NCBI RefSeq assembly: GCF_004217215.1
Contig: NZ_SHKP01000006.1
Coordinates: 620,001 to 684,000, forward strand
From: Rivibacter subsaxonicus
Lineage (GTDB): Bacteria; Pseudomonadota; Gammaproteobacteria; Burkholderiales; Burkholderiaceae_C
DNA length: 64,000 bases
Direction: 5' to 3'
In this document: positions 55,169 through 64,000 of the stretch, in pieces
How positions within the stretch are numbered: the first letter of the stretch is position 1
How the letters are laid out: each line of letters starts with the position of its first letter
Notes under the pieces: generated by a model
Told to the model about the DNA's origin: nothing
Database searches by the model: none
What the model saw: only the letters and a program-made list of their open reading frames with translations
Translations under genes and position numbers: made by a program

Positions 55169-55633
55169 ATGAAGCACGTCAAGAAATCGGTCCTGCTGTG
55201 GTACTCCGCTCGCGAGATGTACGAGTTGGTGACGACGGTGGCGGACTATCCGAAGTTCCTGCCCTGGTGCGAGCGCGCGGAGCTCCTCGAGGAGCACGCC
55301 GACGGTGCGACCGCGCGTCTGCACCTCAACTACCACGGCGTGCGCCACGCATTCACGACGCGCAACACGCACGCCAGGAATGCCTCGGTGCGCGTCGAAC
55401 TGGTCGACGGGCCGTTCTCCAGGCTCGAGGGCAGCTGGATGTTCCTGCCGCTCGGCACACCGACCGCGGCCGAGGGTGATGCGCCGAATGCCTGCAAGAT
55501 CGAGTTCGACTTGGCCTACGCCTTCAGCAGCGCGCCGCTCGAGGCCGTCGTGAGCCCGGTCTTCGATCGCATCGCGCACACCTTGGTCGATGCCTTCGTC
55601 AAGCGGGCCGAGCAGGTCTACGGTGCGCGCTGA
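55169..55633 (+). CDS. ratA: RatA-family START-domain protein (COQ10-like)
   Basis: The 154-residue protein has the RatA/COQ10 START-like fold: 'KSVLLWYSAREMYELVTTVA', 'DYPKFLPWCERAELLEE', 'FTTRNTHARNASVRVELVDG', 'LEGSWMFLPLG' and 'SPVFDRIAHTLVDAFVKRAE'. The family is linked to ubiquinone function, and E. coli RatA was reported to block 70S assembly. The neighbour smpB and the following rnfH/RatB gene are the usual context. It overlaps rnfH by 11 bases. Confidence 0.94.
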   Translation: MKHVKKSVLLWYSAREMYELVTTVADYPKFLPWCERAELLEEHADGATARLHLNYHGVRHAFTTRNTHARNASVRVELVDGPFSRLEGSWMFLPLGTPTAAEGDAPNACKIEFDLAYAFSSAPLEAVVSPVFDRIAHTLVDAFVKRAEQVYGAR

Positions 55634-55934
55634 GCCGGCGTCGATCAGCGTCGAGGTGGCCTACAGCCCGCGTGCCGGCGAGGTCGATCTGGTCAGCTTG
55701 ACGCTGGCGGCCGGCAGCACGGCGCTGCAGGCGCTGCACGCCAGCGGCCTGCTCGAGCGCCATCCGCAGATCGACGCGACCGCGAGCCGACTGGGCATCT
55801 GGGGCCGAAGTTGCCCGTCGGGCGCGCCGCTGCGCGACGGCGATCGGGTCGAGCTCTACCGCGAACTCCGGGTCGATCCGAAGGAGGCGCGGCGCGAGCG
55901 CTATCGCGGCCAGCGCACGCGGCAACGCCGCTGA
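55623..55934 (+). CDS. rnfH: RnfH/RatB family ubiquitin-like protein
   Basis: The 103-residue protein has the RnfH (UPF0125) beta-grasp pattern: 'ISVEVAYSPRAGEVDLVSLT', 'ALQALHASGLLERHPQI', 'SRLGIWGRSCPSGAPLRDGD' and 'RVELYRELRVDPKEARRERY', ending in a basic tail. The GTG at 55623 is chosen because homology begins at 'EPASISVEVAYSP'; it overlaps ratA. Function is unknown. Confidence 0.93.
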   Translation: MRAEPASISVEVAYSPRAGEVDLVSLTLAAGSTALQALHASGLLERHPQIDATASRLGIWGRSCPSGAPLRDGDRVELYRELRVDPKEARRERYRGQRTRQRR

Positions 55935-55938
55935 GCGA

Positions 55939-56454
55939 CTACTTGCAGTCGGTGGCGACGACCTGCCTGGCGCGCTCGATCTCGCGCGTGCGCTCGGCAT
56001 CTTCGAGGAACACGCGTTCACCCTTTTCGTTGGTGCGCGCGATGCGCTGACCGTCCTGAAGGGCGCGCAGATTGGACTGGGCTGCCTGGCAGTTGGCGGC
56101 GCGCGACTGTGCAATCTTTTCTTCCTCGGCCTTCTTCTTCGCGGCGTCGGCGTCGGCCAGTTGCTTGTCGGCCTGCTTCTTCTTCGCCTCCAGCGCCGGA
56201 TCGATTCCGGCGGCAGCCGAGGCCGCCGCGGCGGGTGGGGCGCTGCCGGGTGTTGCCACGGGTTGCGCGCGCGTCACCGGCGGCGCCGGACGCAGCAGGA
56301 TGTCCTTGTCGGCCACGCCATTCGGTGGCGGCCGGTCGCTGTACTGCACCTGCCCGCTGGCGTCTTTCCACTTCCACTGCGCCTGCGCAAGAGAGGCGAC
56401 CGCGCACAGCGCGAAGGCAATGGCCAGAGCTCGAAAACCGGGGCGAATCATCAT
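55939..56454 (-). CDS. DUF4124-domain periplasmic protein
   Basis: The 171-residue protein has a signal peptide (1-25, 'ALCAVASLAQA'), a short DUF4124 domain ('QWKWKDASGQVQYSDRPPPN', about 26-50), an Ala/Pro linker and a charged coiled-coil (about 90-120, 'KKKQADKQLADADAAKKKAE'). Two cysteines (120s and the next-to-last residue) may pair. DUF4124 is common in betaproteobacterial envelope proteins; no activity is known. It is convergent with rnfH (4 bases) and divergent from guaB. Confidence 0.93.
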   Translation of the reverse strand: MMIRPGFRALAIAFALCAVASLAQAQWKWKDASGQVQYSDRPPPNGVADKDILLRPAPPVTRAQPVATPGSAPPAAAASAAAGIDPALEAKKKQADKQLADADAAKKKAEEEKIAQSRAANCQAAQSNLRALQDGQRIARTNEKGERVFLEDAERTREIERARQVVATDCK

Positions 56455-56551
56455 GCATCGAAGTTTAGCGGCGGGCCTGCGCGCGGCGTTAGCGGCAGCG
56501 TGTGAACTAAGTCTCGTCCGGCGTGCGGCGACGCCCGACTGTGGCGCTCCG

Positions 56552-56557
56552 TATAAT
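56552..56557 (+). promoter_or_regulatory. guaB -10 box
   Basis: A perfect TATAAT lies 26 bases before the guaB ATG, with GGAG (56572-56575) as ribosome-binding site. No good -35 box is found 16-18 bases upstream, where the sequence is GC-rich. Confidence 0.6.
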
Positions 56558-56583
56558 TTCGCTTTGCGACTGGAGTTCTCCCC

Positions 56584-58056
56584 ATGCGCCTTCTAGGCAA
56601 AGCGCTCACCTTCGACGATGTGTTGCTGGTGCCCGCGTTCTCCCAGGTGTTGCCGCGCGACACCTCGCTTGCGACCCGACTGTCCCGCAACATCGCGCTG
56701 AACCTGCCGCTGGTGTCGGCCGCGATGGACACCGTCACCGAGGCCCGCCTGGCCATCGCGTTGGCGCAGGAAGGCGGCATCGGCATCATCCACAAGAACC
56801 TGAGCCCGAAGCAGCAGGCGGCCGAGGTGGCGCGCGTCAAGCGCTACGAATCGGGCCTGCTGCGCGATCCGATCACCATCGCCCCCGGCGTGCGCGTGCG
56901 CGACGTGATCGAGCTCTCGCGCCAGCACGGCATCTCGGGCTTCCCGGTCATCGAGAACGGCACCGTGGTCGGCATCGTCACCGGCCGTGACCTGCGCTTC
57001 GAGACCCGTCTCGACGCCCCGGTGCGCGAGATCATGACCCCGCGCGAGCGCCTCATCACGGTGCGCGACGGCACCTCGCTGGCCGATGCCAAGGCGCTGA
57101 TGCACAAGCACAAGCTCGAGCGCGTGCTGGTCGTCAATGACGCCTTCGAGATGCGCGGCCTGTTCACGGTCAAGGACATCACCAAGCAGACCTCGTTCCC
57201 GCTGGCCGCGCGCGATGCGCAGGGCAAGCTGCGCGTCGGCGCCGCGGTCGGCGTGGGCGAGGGCACCGAGGAGCGCGTCGAGCTGCTGGCCAAGGCCGGC
57301 GTCGACGTGATCGTGGTCGACACCGCCCATGGCCACAGCAAGGGCGTGCTCGACCGGGTGCGCTGGGTCAAGCACAACTACCCGAACGTCGACGTGATCG
57401 GCGGCAACATCGCCACCGGTGCCGCCGCGCTGGCGCTGGCCGAGGCCGGCGCCGACGGCGTCAAGGTTGGCATCGGCCCCGGCTCGATCTGCACCACGCG
57501 CATCGTTGCCGGTGTCGGCGTGCCGCAGATCATGGCGATCGACAACGTCGCCACCGCGCTCAAGGGCAGCGGCGTGCCGCTGATCGCCGACGGCGGCATC
57601 CGCTACTCGGGCGACATCGCCAAGGCGATCGCCGCCGGCGCCAGCACCGTGATGATGGGCGGCATGTTCGCCGGCACCGAAGAGGCGCCCGGCGAGGTGG
57701 TGCTGTTCCAGGGCCGCAGCTACAAGAGCTATCGCGGCATGGGCTCGATCGGCGCGATGCAGGCCGGCTCGGCCGATCGCTACTTCCAGGAAACCGACGC
57801 CACCAGCAACCCCAACAACGACAAGCTGGTTCCCGAGGGCATCGAGGGCCGAGTGCCCTACAAGGGCTCGGTGGTCGCGATCCTGTTCCAGATGGCCGGC
57901 GGCCTGCGCGCCAGCATGGGCTACTGCGGTTGCGCCACGGTGGCCGAGTTGCACGACAAGGCCGAGTTCGTCGAGATCACCTCGGCCGGCATTCGCGAGA
58001 GCCACGTGCACGACGTGCAGATCACCAAGGAAGCGCCAAACTACCGCGCCGACTGA
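56584..58056 (+). CDS. guaB: IMP dehydrogenase GuaB
   Basis: The 490-residue enzyme oxidises IMP to XMP, the first committed step of GMP synthesis. It is a TIM barrel with two CBS domains inserted at about residues 95-205. The catalytic Cys303 is in '[20 protein letters not shown]', the substrate loop in '[18 protein letters not shown]', and the flap in '[13 protein letters not shown]' and '[11 protein letters not shown]'. A C-terminal '[11 protein letters not shown]' is present. A terminator follows; then an MFS gene and guaA. Confidence 0.98.
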   Translation: MRLLGKALTFDDVLLVPAFSQVLPRDTSLATRLSRNIALNLPLVSAAMDTVTEARLAIALAQEGGIGIIHKNLSPKQQAAEVARVKRYESGLLRDPITIAPGVRVRDVIELSRQHGISGFPVIENGTVVGIVTGRDLRFETRLDAPVREIMTPRERLITVRDGTSLADAKALMHKHKLERVLVVNDAFEMRGLFTVKDITKQTSFPLAARDAQGKLRVGAAVGVGEGTEERVELLAKAGVDVIVVDTAHGHSKGVLDRVRWVKHNYPNVDVIGGNIATGAAALALAEAGADGVKVGIGPGSICTTRIVAGVGVPQIMAIDNVATALKGSGVPLIADGGIRYSGDIAKAIAAGASTVMMGGMFAGTEEAPGEVVLFQGRSYKSYRGMGSIGAMQAGSADRYFQETDATSNPNNDKLVPEGIEGRVPYKGSVVAILFQMAGGLRASMGYCGCATVAELHDKAEFVEITSAGIRESHVHDVQITKEAPNYRAD

Positions 58057-58079
58057 GATCCCTTCCTGCAGTCCCCGTC

Positions 58080-58114
58080 GAACCGCCCACCTTGCCTGGG
58101 CGGTTCGTCTTTTC
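58080..58114 (+). terminator. Intrinsic terminator after guaB
   Basis: GAACCGCCCA (58080-58089) and TGGGCGGTTC (58097-58106) form a perfect 10-base stem with a 7-base loop, followed by GTCTTTTC. It lies 24 bases after the guaB stop and before the TTG start of the next gene, so guaA expression may depend partly on read-through or on another promoter. Confidence 0.88.
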
Positions 58115-58126
58115 AAGAAGAACTGA

Positions 58127-59407
58127 TTGAGCGCTCCCGATACCGCAGCCGCCATCCCCGTGCCATCCGGCGCACGCGAGGCGGCCATGCCCTTCATCCT
58201 GATCACGGTGCTGATCGACATGGTGTCGATTGGCCTCATCGTGCCGGTGCTGCCGGCGCTGGTCGGCACCTTCACCGCCAATCCGGCCGAGCAGGCCTTC
58301 TGGTATGGCGCGGTGGCCTTTGCCTTCGGCATCGCCAACTTCTTCGGCGCGCCGATCCTTGGCGGCCTGTCCGACCGCTACGGCAGGCGGCCGGTGCTGC
58401 TGATCGGCTTCTGCGGCCTGGCGCTGAATTTCTTTGCGACGGCGCTGGCGACCGCGCTGTGGATGCTGATCGCGGTGCGGCTGGTCGGCGGTGCGATGCA
58501 GGCCAATGCTGCGGTGGCCAACGCCTACGTCGCCGACATCACCGCGCCCGAGAAGCGCGCCAAGCGCTTCGGCCAACTCGGCGCGATGTTCGGCCTGGGC
58601 TTCATCCTCGGCCCGGTGGTCGGCGGGATCCTGGGTGGCATCGACCTGCACCTGCCCTTCTTCGCCGCCGGCACGCTCGCGCTGCTGAACCTGCTCTACG
58701 GCTGGTTCGTGCTGCCCGAGTCGCTGCCGGCCGAGCGCCGGCGGCCGATGAGCTGGGCCGCGGCCAACCCGATCAACTCACTGCGCGCGCTCACGCGCCT
58801 CAAGGGCGTCGGCCTGCTAGTGGCGGTGATCGCCTGTACCGGCCTGGCCCAGTTCACGATGTACACCTCGTGGGTGCTCTACACCGGCCTGCGCTTCGGC
58901 TGGGGGCCGGCCGAGAACGGATGGTCGCTGTTCGCGGTGGGCATCATGTCGGCGCTGGTGCAGGGCCTGCTGCTCGGGCGCCTGCTCAAGCGCTTTTCTC
59001 CGCAGCGGCTGGCACTCGCCGGCCTGGTGTCGTCGACCATCGCCTTCGCGCTGTGGGGCATGGCCACGCAGGGCTGGATGATGTACGCCGTGATCTTTGC
59101 CAACCTGCTCGGCTTCACCGTGACCGCCTCGATCCAGAGCATCATTTCCGGCGCCGCCGCTGCCACCGAGCAGGGCAAGACCATGGGCTCGGTCAGCGCG
59201 CTCAACAGCCTGATGGCGGTGATCGCGCCGGTGCTCGGCGCGCCGCTGATCGGCGTGGTCTCGCACCTGCCGGCCAATGACTGGCGGGTCGGTGCACCGT
59301 TCTACTTCTGCGCCCTGCTGCAGGGCATGGCGCTGCTGCTGGCCTGGACCCACTTCCGCGGCGTGCGCCGCGCCCGACTGGCGGCCGCCGGTCGCACCGC
59401 TGCCTGA
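58127..59407 (+). CDS. TetA-like MFS transporter
   Basis: The 426-residue protein has 12 hydrophobic segments and TetA-branch signatures: '[20 protein letters not shown]', '[20 protein letters not shown]' (loop 2-3 motif), '[19 protein letters not shown]' and '[14 protein letters not shown]'. It is probably an inner-membrane drug/H+ antiporter. The start is TTG 58127, just after the guaB terminator, preceded by AAGAAG; ATG 58187 would cut off the N-terminus of the first helix only slightly. Between guaB and guaA it is a common Burkholderiales neighbour. Confidence 0.92.
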   Translation: MSAPDTAAAIPVPSGAREAAMPFILITVLIDMVSIGLIVPVLPALVGTFTANPAEQAFWYGAVAFAFGIANFFGAPILGGLSDRYGRRPVLLIGFCGLALNFFATALATALWMLIAVRLVGGAMQANAAVANAYVADITAPEKRAKRFGQLGAMFGLGFILGPVVGGILGGIDLHLPFFAAGTLALLNLLYGWFVLPESLPAERRRPMSWAAANPINSLRALTRLKGVGLLVAVIACTGLAQFTMYTSWVLYTGLRFGWGPAENGWSLFAVGIMSALVQGLLLGRLLKRFSPQRLALAGLVSSTIAFALWGMATQGWMMYAVIFANLLGFTVTASIQSIISGAAAATEQGKTMGSVSALNSLMAVIAPVLGAPLIGVVSHLPANDWRVGAPFYFCALLQGMALLLAWTHFRGVRRARLAAAGRTAA

Positions 59408-59423
59408 ACAGGCGAGAACCACC

Positions 59424-61007
59424 ATGCACGACAAGATCCTGATCCTCGACTTCGGCTCCCAGGTCACGCAGCTCATCGCGCGGCGCGTGCGCGAGGCGCA
59501 GGTGTACTGCGAGATCCATCCGAACGATGTGTCGGACGCCTTCATCCGCGAGTTCGCGCCCAAGGGCATCATCCTCAGCGGCAGTCACGCCAGCACCTAC
59601 GAAGACCACGAGCTGCGCGCGCCGCAGGCGGTCTGGGATCTCGGCGTGCCGGTGCTGGGCATCTGCTACGGCATGCAGACGATGGCGGTGCAACTCGGCG
59701 GCAAGGTCGAGTGGAGCGACCACCGCGAGTTCGGCTATGCCGAGGCGCGCGCTCATGGCCACACCCGCCTGCTCGACGGCATCCAGGACTTCGCCACCGC
59801 TGAAGGCCACGGCATGCTCAAGGTCTGGATGAGCCACGGCGACAAGGTCACCGCGCTGCCGCCCGGCTTCAAGCTGATGGCGAGCACGCCGACCTGCCCG
59901 ATCGCCGGCATGGCCGACGAGGCGCGCGGCTTCTACGCCTTGCAGTTCCACCCCGAGGTTACGCACACGCTGCAGGGCCAGGCGATCTACGAGCGCTTCG
60001 TGCGCCAGGTCTGCGGCGCCAAGGGCGACTGGATCATGGGCGACTACATCGCCGAGGCGGTGCAGAAGATCCGCGAGCAGGTCGGCAGCGAAGAGGTGAT
60101 CCTCGGCCTCAGCGGCGGCGTCGATTCGAGCGTGGCCGCGGCGCTAATCCATCGCGCGATCGGCGACCAGCTGACCTGCGTCTTCGTCGACCACGGCCTG
60201 CTGCGCCTCGATGAAGGCAAGCAGGTGATGGAGATGTTCGCCGGCAAGCTGCACGCCAGGGTCGTGCATGTGGACGCGAGCGAGCAGTTCCTCGGCCACC
60301 TGCAGGGCATCAGCGATCCTGAGCAGAAGCGCAAGATCATCGGGCGCGAGTTCGTCGAGGTCTTCCAGCGCGAGGCCAAGCAGCTCGTGAACGCCAAGTG
60401 GCTGGCCCAGGGCACGATCTATCCCGACGTGGTCGAGAGCGGCGGCACCAAGACCAAGAAGGCGACGACGATCAAGAGTCACCACAACGTCGGCGGGCTG
60501 CCCGAGACGCTGGGGCTCAAGCTGCTCGAACCGCTGCGCGAGCTGTTCAAGGACGAGGTGCGCGAGTTGGGCGTCGCGCTCGGGCTGCCGCCGGCGATGG
60601 TCTACCGCCATCCCTTCCCGGGCCCGGGCCTGGGCGTGCGCATCCTCGGCGAGGTGAAGAAGGACTACGCCGAGCTGCTGCGCCGTGCCGACGCGATCTT
60701 CATCGAGGAACTGCGCAACACGATCGACCCCGCCAGCGGCAAGAGCTGGTATGCGCTGACGAGCCAGGCCTTCGCGGTCTTCCTGCCGGTCAAGAGCGTG
60801 GGCGTGATGGGCGACGGCCGGACCTACGACTACGTGGTCGCGCTGCGCGCGGTGCAGACCTCCGATTTCATGACCGCCGACTGGGCCGAGCTGCCTTACG
60901 CGCTGCTCAAGAAGGTCTCGAGCCGCATCATCAACGAGGTGCGTGGCATCAACCGCGTGACCTACGACGTCTCGAGCAAACCGCCTGCGACCATCGAGTG
61001 GGAGTAG
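59424..61007 (+). CDS. guaA: GMP synthase (glutamine-hydrolysing) GuaA
   Basis: The 527-residue enzyme aminates XMP to GMP. The N-terminal class-I amidotransferase domain has Cys81 in '[16 protein letters not shown]' and His/Glu in '[10 protein letters not shown]'. The ATP pyrophosphatase domain has the P-loop '[15 protein letters not shown]' (about residue 228). The C-terminal dimerisation domain ends '[18 protein letters not shown]'. ATG 59424 is chosen because homology starts at '[20 protein letters not shown]'. It works directly after GuaB. Confidence 0.98.
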   Translation: MHDKILILDFGSQVTQLIARRVREAQVYCEIHPNDVSDAFIREFAPKGIILSGSHASTYEDHELRAPQAVWDLGVPVLGICYGMQTMAVQLGGKVEWSDHREFGYAEARAHGHTRLLDGIQDFATAEGHGMLKVWMSHGDKVTALPPGFKLMASTPTCPIAGMADEARGFYALQFHPEVTHTLQGQAIYERFVRQVCGAKGDWIMGDYIAEAVQKIREQVGSEEVILGLSGGVDSSVAAALIHRAIGDQLTCVFVDHGLLRLDEGKQVMEMFAGKLHARVVHVDASEQFLGHLQGISDPEQKRKIIGREFVEVFQREAKQLVNAKWLAQGTIYPDVVESGGTKTKKATTIKSHHNVGGLPETLGLKLLEPLRELFKDEVRELGVALGLPPAMVYRHPFPGPGLGVRILGEVKKDYAELLRRADAIFIEELRNTIDPASGKSWYALTSQAFAVFLPVKSVGVMGDGRTYDYVVALRAVQTSDFMTADWAELPYALLKKVSSRIINEVRGINRVTYDVSSKPPATIEWE

Positions 61008-61012
61008 CTGCC

Positions 61013-61612
61013 TTGGCCCGCGGCAGTGCCTCCGATCAGCAGTTCGCCCTGGATGGATTCGAGGCCGCGCCGCCGGCCAGGGACAGCCTGTTCTTCGCCG
61101 TGCTTCCCGAGTCGGCGGCCGCGGCGCGGATCGCCGCGCTCGCGCAATCCTTGCGCGACGAGCATGGGCTGCGCGGTCGCCCGCTCCGGACCGATCGCCT
61201 GCATGCGACCCTGCATCCCTTCGGCGTCTATCCGGGCCTGCCGCCCGAACTGGTGGCGCTGGCCAGGCAGGCGGCGGCGAGCATCGAGTTGCCGCCCTTC
61301 GAGATCGAGTTCGACCGCGTGCTGAGCTTTCGCCGGGCTCGCAACCGTCCGCTCGTGCTGTGCGGCGGCGAGCGGCTGGCGCCGCTGCAGGCGCTGCAGC
61401 AGGCCCTGGTGACGGCGGTCTGCGCGCGCGGGCGGCGACCGCCGACGGAGGCGCTCTACACGCCGCACGTGACGCTGCTGTACGACGATCACGGCGTCGA
61501 GGAACTTGCGGTCGAGCCGATCACCTGGACCGTGCGCGAATTCGTGCTGATGCACAGCCTGGTCGGCCAGAGCCTGCACGTGGCGCTGGGGCGCTGGCCG
61601 CTGCGCGGCTGA
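61013..61612 (+). CDS. thpR: RNA 2',3'-cyclic phosphodiesterase ThpR
   Basis: The 199-residue protein is a 2H phosphoesterase with both active-site tetrapeptides: His64 in 'RLHATLHPFG' and His152 in 'TPHVTLLYDD'. It opens 2',3'-cyclic phosphates on RNA (former 2'-5' RNA ligase). The start is TTG 61013, with GGAG a few bases upstream in the guaA stop region; no better start is in frame. It begins 5 bases after guaA, so it is probably co-transcribed. Confidence 0.88.
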   Translation: MARGSASDQQFALDGFEAAPPARDSLFFAVLPESAAAARIAALAQSLRDEHGLRGRPLRTDRLHATLHPFGVYPGLPPELVALARQAAASIELPPFEIEFDRVLSFRRARNRPLVLCGGERLAPLQALQQALVTAVCARGRRPPTEALYTPHVTLLYDDHGVEELAVEPITWTVREFVLMHSLVGQSLHVALGRWPLRG

Positions 61613-61717
61613 GCCGGATTGCGACGCGACTGCCGGTGGCGGCGCGGCGCTGAGACAATGGGGCCGGCCCGCACGGGCCGCAATCCATCGGCCATCGCAT
61701 GGGCAAGGGCTGCTTTG

Positions 61718-61939
61718 ATGAATATGATCTTCGGCGTGTTGGGACTGGTGATCGCCTTGGCGGTCATGGCTTCGCTGGCCAGGCGACAGGTGCAGGCGGT
61801 GGCCGTGGCGCCGGCGTCGGCCGGCGCGTCGGCGTCCGACCTTCGCGCACAGACCCGCGCCTTGCAACAGCAGGTTCAACAGGACCTGACGCGCGCGACG
61901 CAGGCGCAAGCGGCGCGCACCAACGCGGCGGACCAATGA
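61718..61939 (+). CDS. Small single-pass membrane protein
   Basis: The 73-residue protein starts with a hydrophobic helix ('MNMIFGVLGLVIALAVMASL'), a short basic patch and a polar helix rich in Gln/Ala/Thr ('RALQQQVQQDLTRATQAQAA') that could form a coiled coil. The ATG at 61718 overlaps nothing; the 3' end overlaps the tadA start (ATGA). No family is recognised, but the overlap with tadA suggests co-translation. Confidence 0.75.
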   Translation: MNMIFGVLGLVIALAVMASLARRQVQAVAVAPASAGASASDLRAQTRALQQQVQQDLTRATQAQAARTNAADQ

Positions 61940-62577
61940 GCGCGCCCGCCAGCGACACGTCGGCCGAGCCGGGTCTTGCCCAGGTGCAGGACGAGTACGC
62001 GATGCGCATCGCGCTCGACCAGGCGCACAACGCCTGGCTCGCCGGCGAGGTGCCGGTCGGCGCCGTCGTCATGCGGCGCGGCGCCGACGGCGTGCCGCAG
62101 GTCATCGCCACCGGCTACAACCGCCCGATCACGACCCATGACCCGAGCGCGCATGCCGAGATGGTGGCCCTGCGCCACGCTTCGCAGCTGGTCGGCAACT
62201 ACCGCCTGCCCGACTGCGAGCTCTACGTGACGCTCGAGCCCTGCGCGATGTGTGCGATGGCGTTGATCCACGCGCGCTTCAAGCGCGTGGTGTTCGGCAC
62301 CCCCGACCCCAAGACCGGCGCGGCCGGGTCGGTGATCGACCTGTTCGCGCAGGCGCAACTCAATCACCACACGCGGGTGCAGGGCGGCGTGCTGGCCGAC
62401 GAGTGCGCGTCGCTGCTGCGCGAGTTCTTTGCCGAGCGGCGCAGCCAGGCCAGGGCGATGCGAGCCGCGGCACGCGGGGAGGGGAGCCCGCCGGACGAGC
62501 CCCTGCCGGTTGCCGAAGCCACTGAACTGGGCGACTCGCCCTTGCCCGATTCAACGCCGCATCGAAACCAGAAATGA
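61936..62577 (+). CDS. tadA: tRNA-specific adenosine deaminase TadA
   Basis: The 213-residue zinc enzyme converts A34 of tRNA-Arg(ACG) to inosine. Zinc and proton-transfer residues are His73 and Glu75 in 'SAHAEMVALRHAS', and Cys103 and Cys106 in 'LEPCAMCAMALIHARFKRVV' (parts). It is longer than E. coli TadA (167) through an N-terminal extension and a charged C-terminal tail ('SQARAMRAAARGEGSPPDEP'). It overlaps ldcA by 4 bases. Confidence 0.95.
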   Translation: MSAPASDTSAEPGLAQVQDEYAMRIALDQAHNAWLAGEVPVGAVVMRRGADGVPQVIATGYNRPITTHDPSAHAEMVALRHASQLVGNYRLPDCELYVTLEPCAMCAMALIHARFKRVVFGTPDPKTGAAGSVIDLFAQAQLNHHTRVQGGVLADECASLLREFFAERRSQARAMRAAARGEGSPPDEPLPVAEATELGDSPLPDSTPHRNQK

Positions 62578-63581
62578 CATCCGCAGCTCACGACCATCAC
62601 TCGCACGCTCACCCGCATCCGGAGCACGGGTCTGCAGTCGATCCGGCGCCGCAGTCGCTGACCATCTGGTCGCCGGCTGGCGTCGTCGCACAACCGGCCG
62701 CGCTGCGCCGCGCGGCGCGGCATCTGCAGAAGCTCGGCTTCGCGGTCGACATCGATCCCGCGGCGGCCGCACGCTCGCAGCGCTTTGCCGGAGACGACGA
62801 CACCCGCCTGGCGGCGCTGCACCGCATTGCCGACGCGCAGCCCGACGTTGCACTCGGCAGCCGCGGCGGCTATGGCCTGACGCGCCTGCTCGACCGCATC
62901 GACTGGGCGCGCGTCGGGCGCAGCGTCGATGCCGGCACCCGCTGGGTCGGCTTCAGCGACCACACGGCGCTGCACAACGCGGCGCTGGCCCACAAGGCGA
63001 TCGGCGCCGATGCCCCGATGTGGGCCGGCCCGCATGCCTGCGAGGACTTCGGCCCCGCCGCCGGATCGAGCGCCGTCGACGACGTGACCGAGGCCTGCTT
63101 CGTCGAGGCCATGCACGGCGAACTCGAGGCGGTCGGGTTTCGCGAGGCCGCCGCGCTGCGCAGCGAAGCCGGCTTCGACGGACTGCAGGCGAACGGCACG
63201 CTGTGGGGCGGCAACCTCTGCGTGCTCGTCTCGTTGCTGGGCACGCCCCATTTCCCGCGCGTCAGGGGTGGAGTTCTGTTCCTCGAGGATGTCAGCGAGC
63301 ATCCCTATCGCGTCGAGCGCATGCTGCTGCAACTGCACCAGGCCGGCGTGCTCGACGCGCAGAAGGCGATCGTGCTCGGCGCCTTCAGCGACTGGAAGCG
63401 CTCGCCGCTCGATCGCGGCTACACGCTCAAGAGCGCGATCGAGCATCTGCGCGGACGAACCGCGACGCCGATCCTGGCCGGCCTGCCCTTCGGCCACGTG
63501 CCGACCAAGGTCTGCCTGCCGGTCGGTCGAAAGATCACGCTGGCGGTCGACCGGCGCGACGTGCTGCTGCACTGGGGCTAG
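62574..63581 (+). CDS. ldcA: Murein LD-carboxypeptidase LdcA
   Basis: The 335-residue serine peptidase of family S66 removes the terminal D-Ala of recycled muropeptide tetrapeptides in the cytoplasm. The nucleophile is Ser128 in 'WVGFSDHTALHN', with Glu in 'GVLFLEDVSEHPYRVERMLL' and His in 'LPFGHVPTKVCL'. 'ALGSRGGYGLTRLLDRIDW' and 'NGTLWGGNLCVLVSLLGTP' are also typical. The first 20 residues are His-rich ('HDHHSHAHPHPEHG'), which could bind metal; this is not part of the family core. It starts at ATG 62574 overlapping tadA. Confidence 0.94.
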   Translation: MTSAAHDHHSHAHPHPEHGSAVDPAPQSLTIWSPAGVVAQPAALRRAARHLQKLGFAVDIDPAAAARSQRFAGDDDTRLAALHRIADAQPDVALGSRGGYGLTRLLDRIDWARVGRSVDAGTRWVGFSDHTALHNAALAHKAIGADAPMWAGPHACEDFGPAAGSSAVDDVTEACFVEAMHGELEAVGFREAAALRSEAGFDGLQANGTLWGGNLCVLVSLLGTPHFPRVRGGVLFLEDVSEHPYRVERMLLQLHQAGVLDAQKAIVLGAFSDWKRSPLDRGYTLKSAIEHLRGRTATPILAGLPFGHVPTKVCLPVGRKITLAVDRRDVLLHWG

Positions 63582-63752
63582 AGCCCGGACTCTAGGAACC
63601 GCAGCCCTTGCACGGCGCTCGATAGGGGTCTGCACCCTTCGGCGAGCGGAGCCGCGCCGTTATCATCAACGGTTTCGCCCTGTGCGCCTGCGGTCACGAG
63701 CTGCAGCTGGCTGCCGGCCTCTCCATCCACCCGAACCACGGACGCTTTCCCA

Positions 63753-64000
63753 GTGGCGAACTCGCTCTCGTTGCGCGCCTCCCGCCCAGACCTCGGTGCC
63801 CGGCTCGGCATGGCACTGGTCCTCGCGATCGGACTGGTCGGCTGCAACAACAACCCCTATCCGGCCGACGAGGCGGGGACCAACACGCTGTTCGCCGGCT
63901 TCCAGGAGCGCTCGCCGCATCACCTGGACCCGACCGCCTCGTACTCCAACGACGAGACCAAGATCTCGTACCAGGTCTACGAGCCGCTCTACGGCTACCA
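63753..64000 (+). CDS. Family-5 solute-binding lipoprotein, 5' part
   Basis: A GTG start at 63753 opens a frame that runs off the window. The first 82 residues contain a lipoprotein signal ('MALVLAIGLVGCNNN', Cys at residue 31) and then 'HLDPTASYSNDETKISYQVY' and 'EPLYGY', the start of an oligopeptide/nickel-type (family 5) binding protein. It is probably part of an ABC peptide importer continuing to the right. The 170 bases between ldcA and this gene contain only a small CTAGAG/CTCTAG palindrome at the ldcA stop. Confidence 0.85.
   Translation, partial: MANSLSLRASRPDLGARLGMALVLAIGLVGCNNNPYPADEAGTNTLFAGFQERSPHHLDPTASYSNDETKISYQVYEPLYGY

Noticed and set aside
62860..62900. Thr103 in GGYGLTRLL of LdcA, where E. 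coli has Ser, suggested loss of the catalytic serine
   Set aside because: Counting along E. coli LdcA places the nucleophile Ser106 in the later GHSDFTA motif; the equivalent GFSDHTA with Ser128 is intact here, as are the Glu (LEDVSEHP) and His (FGH) residues.
63578..63595. CTAGAG/CTCTAG palindrome at the ldcA stop as a terminator
   Set aside because: Only six base pairs and no T-run; too weak to call.

Overview
The window is a GC-rich (roughly 70 % by eye) chromosomal segment. Its gene content and local order point to a betaproteobacterium of the order Burkholderiales, probably near the Leptothrix/Rubrivivax/Methylibium group. The pointers are smpB-ratA-rnfH-DUF4124-guaB-MFS-guaA, mfd-ispD-ispF-envZ/ompR, phaR-rimO-metC, and a 3-hydroxybutyrate dehydrogenase typical of PHA producers. 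I see no phage, IS element, CRISPR array or plasmid functions; this is ordinary chromosome with some accessory modules.

Layout. 1-1.9 kb: end of a molybdopterin synthase locus (moaD, an anchored Cys-rich protein, moaE) and the fluoride channel crcB. 2-4.7 kb: clpB with a heat-shock-type promoter and a strong terminator. 4.7-10.7 kb: a roadblock-like protein, then de novo NAD synthesis (nadB forward; nadA, an unknown gene, nadC and a ComFB-like gene reverse). 10.7-22 kb: small regulator/transporter units (AraC/MFS, TPP enzyme with a META lipoprotein, EamA/Lrp, rraA, nhaC, flavin-reductase-like/serB, carotenoid oxygenase).

22-28.6 kb: a periplasmic alcohol-oxidation module. It has a PQQ alcohol dehydrogenase with the extra Asp of lanthanide enzymes, a binding protein fused to cytochrome c, and an aldehyde dehydrogenase preceded by a clear sigma-54 promoter and a palindromic upstream site. 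A divergent AcoR-type activator completes the circuit. 28.6-31.9 kb: a covalent-flavin oxidase, a nitrilase and a divergent HxlR regulator. 32-40.2 kb: mfd, ispD fused to a VOC domain, a GNAT gene, ispF, a cluster of short inverted repeats, and an envZ/ompR pair. 40.4-47.3 kb: DUF1800/DUF1501/SIMPL secreted proteins, a thioesterase, a secreted unknown, bdhA and an alpha/beta hydrolase.

47.4-64 kb: relA, tRNA-Val(GAC), phaR, rimO, metC, an acyltransferase, smpB, ratA, rnfH, guaB, guaA, thpR, tadA, ldcA and the start of a family-5 solute-binding lipoprotein. This stretch is mostly housekeeping.

No wholly new system is evident. The items most worth a second look are the IspD-VOC fusion, the binding-protein/cytochrome c fusion with its sigma-54 circuit, the recurrent -10 boxes ending 5-6 nt before start codons (possible leaderless mRNAs), and two symmetric divergent promoters.
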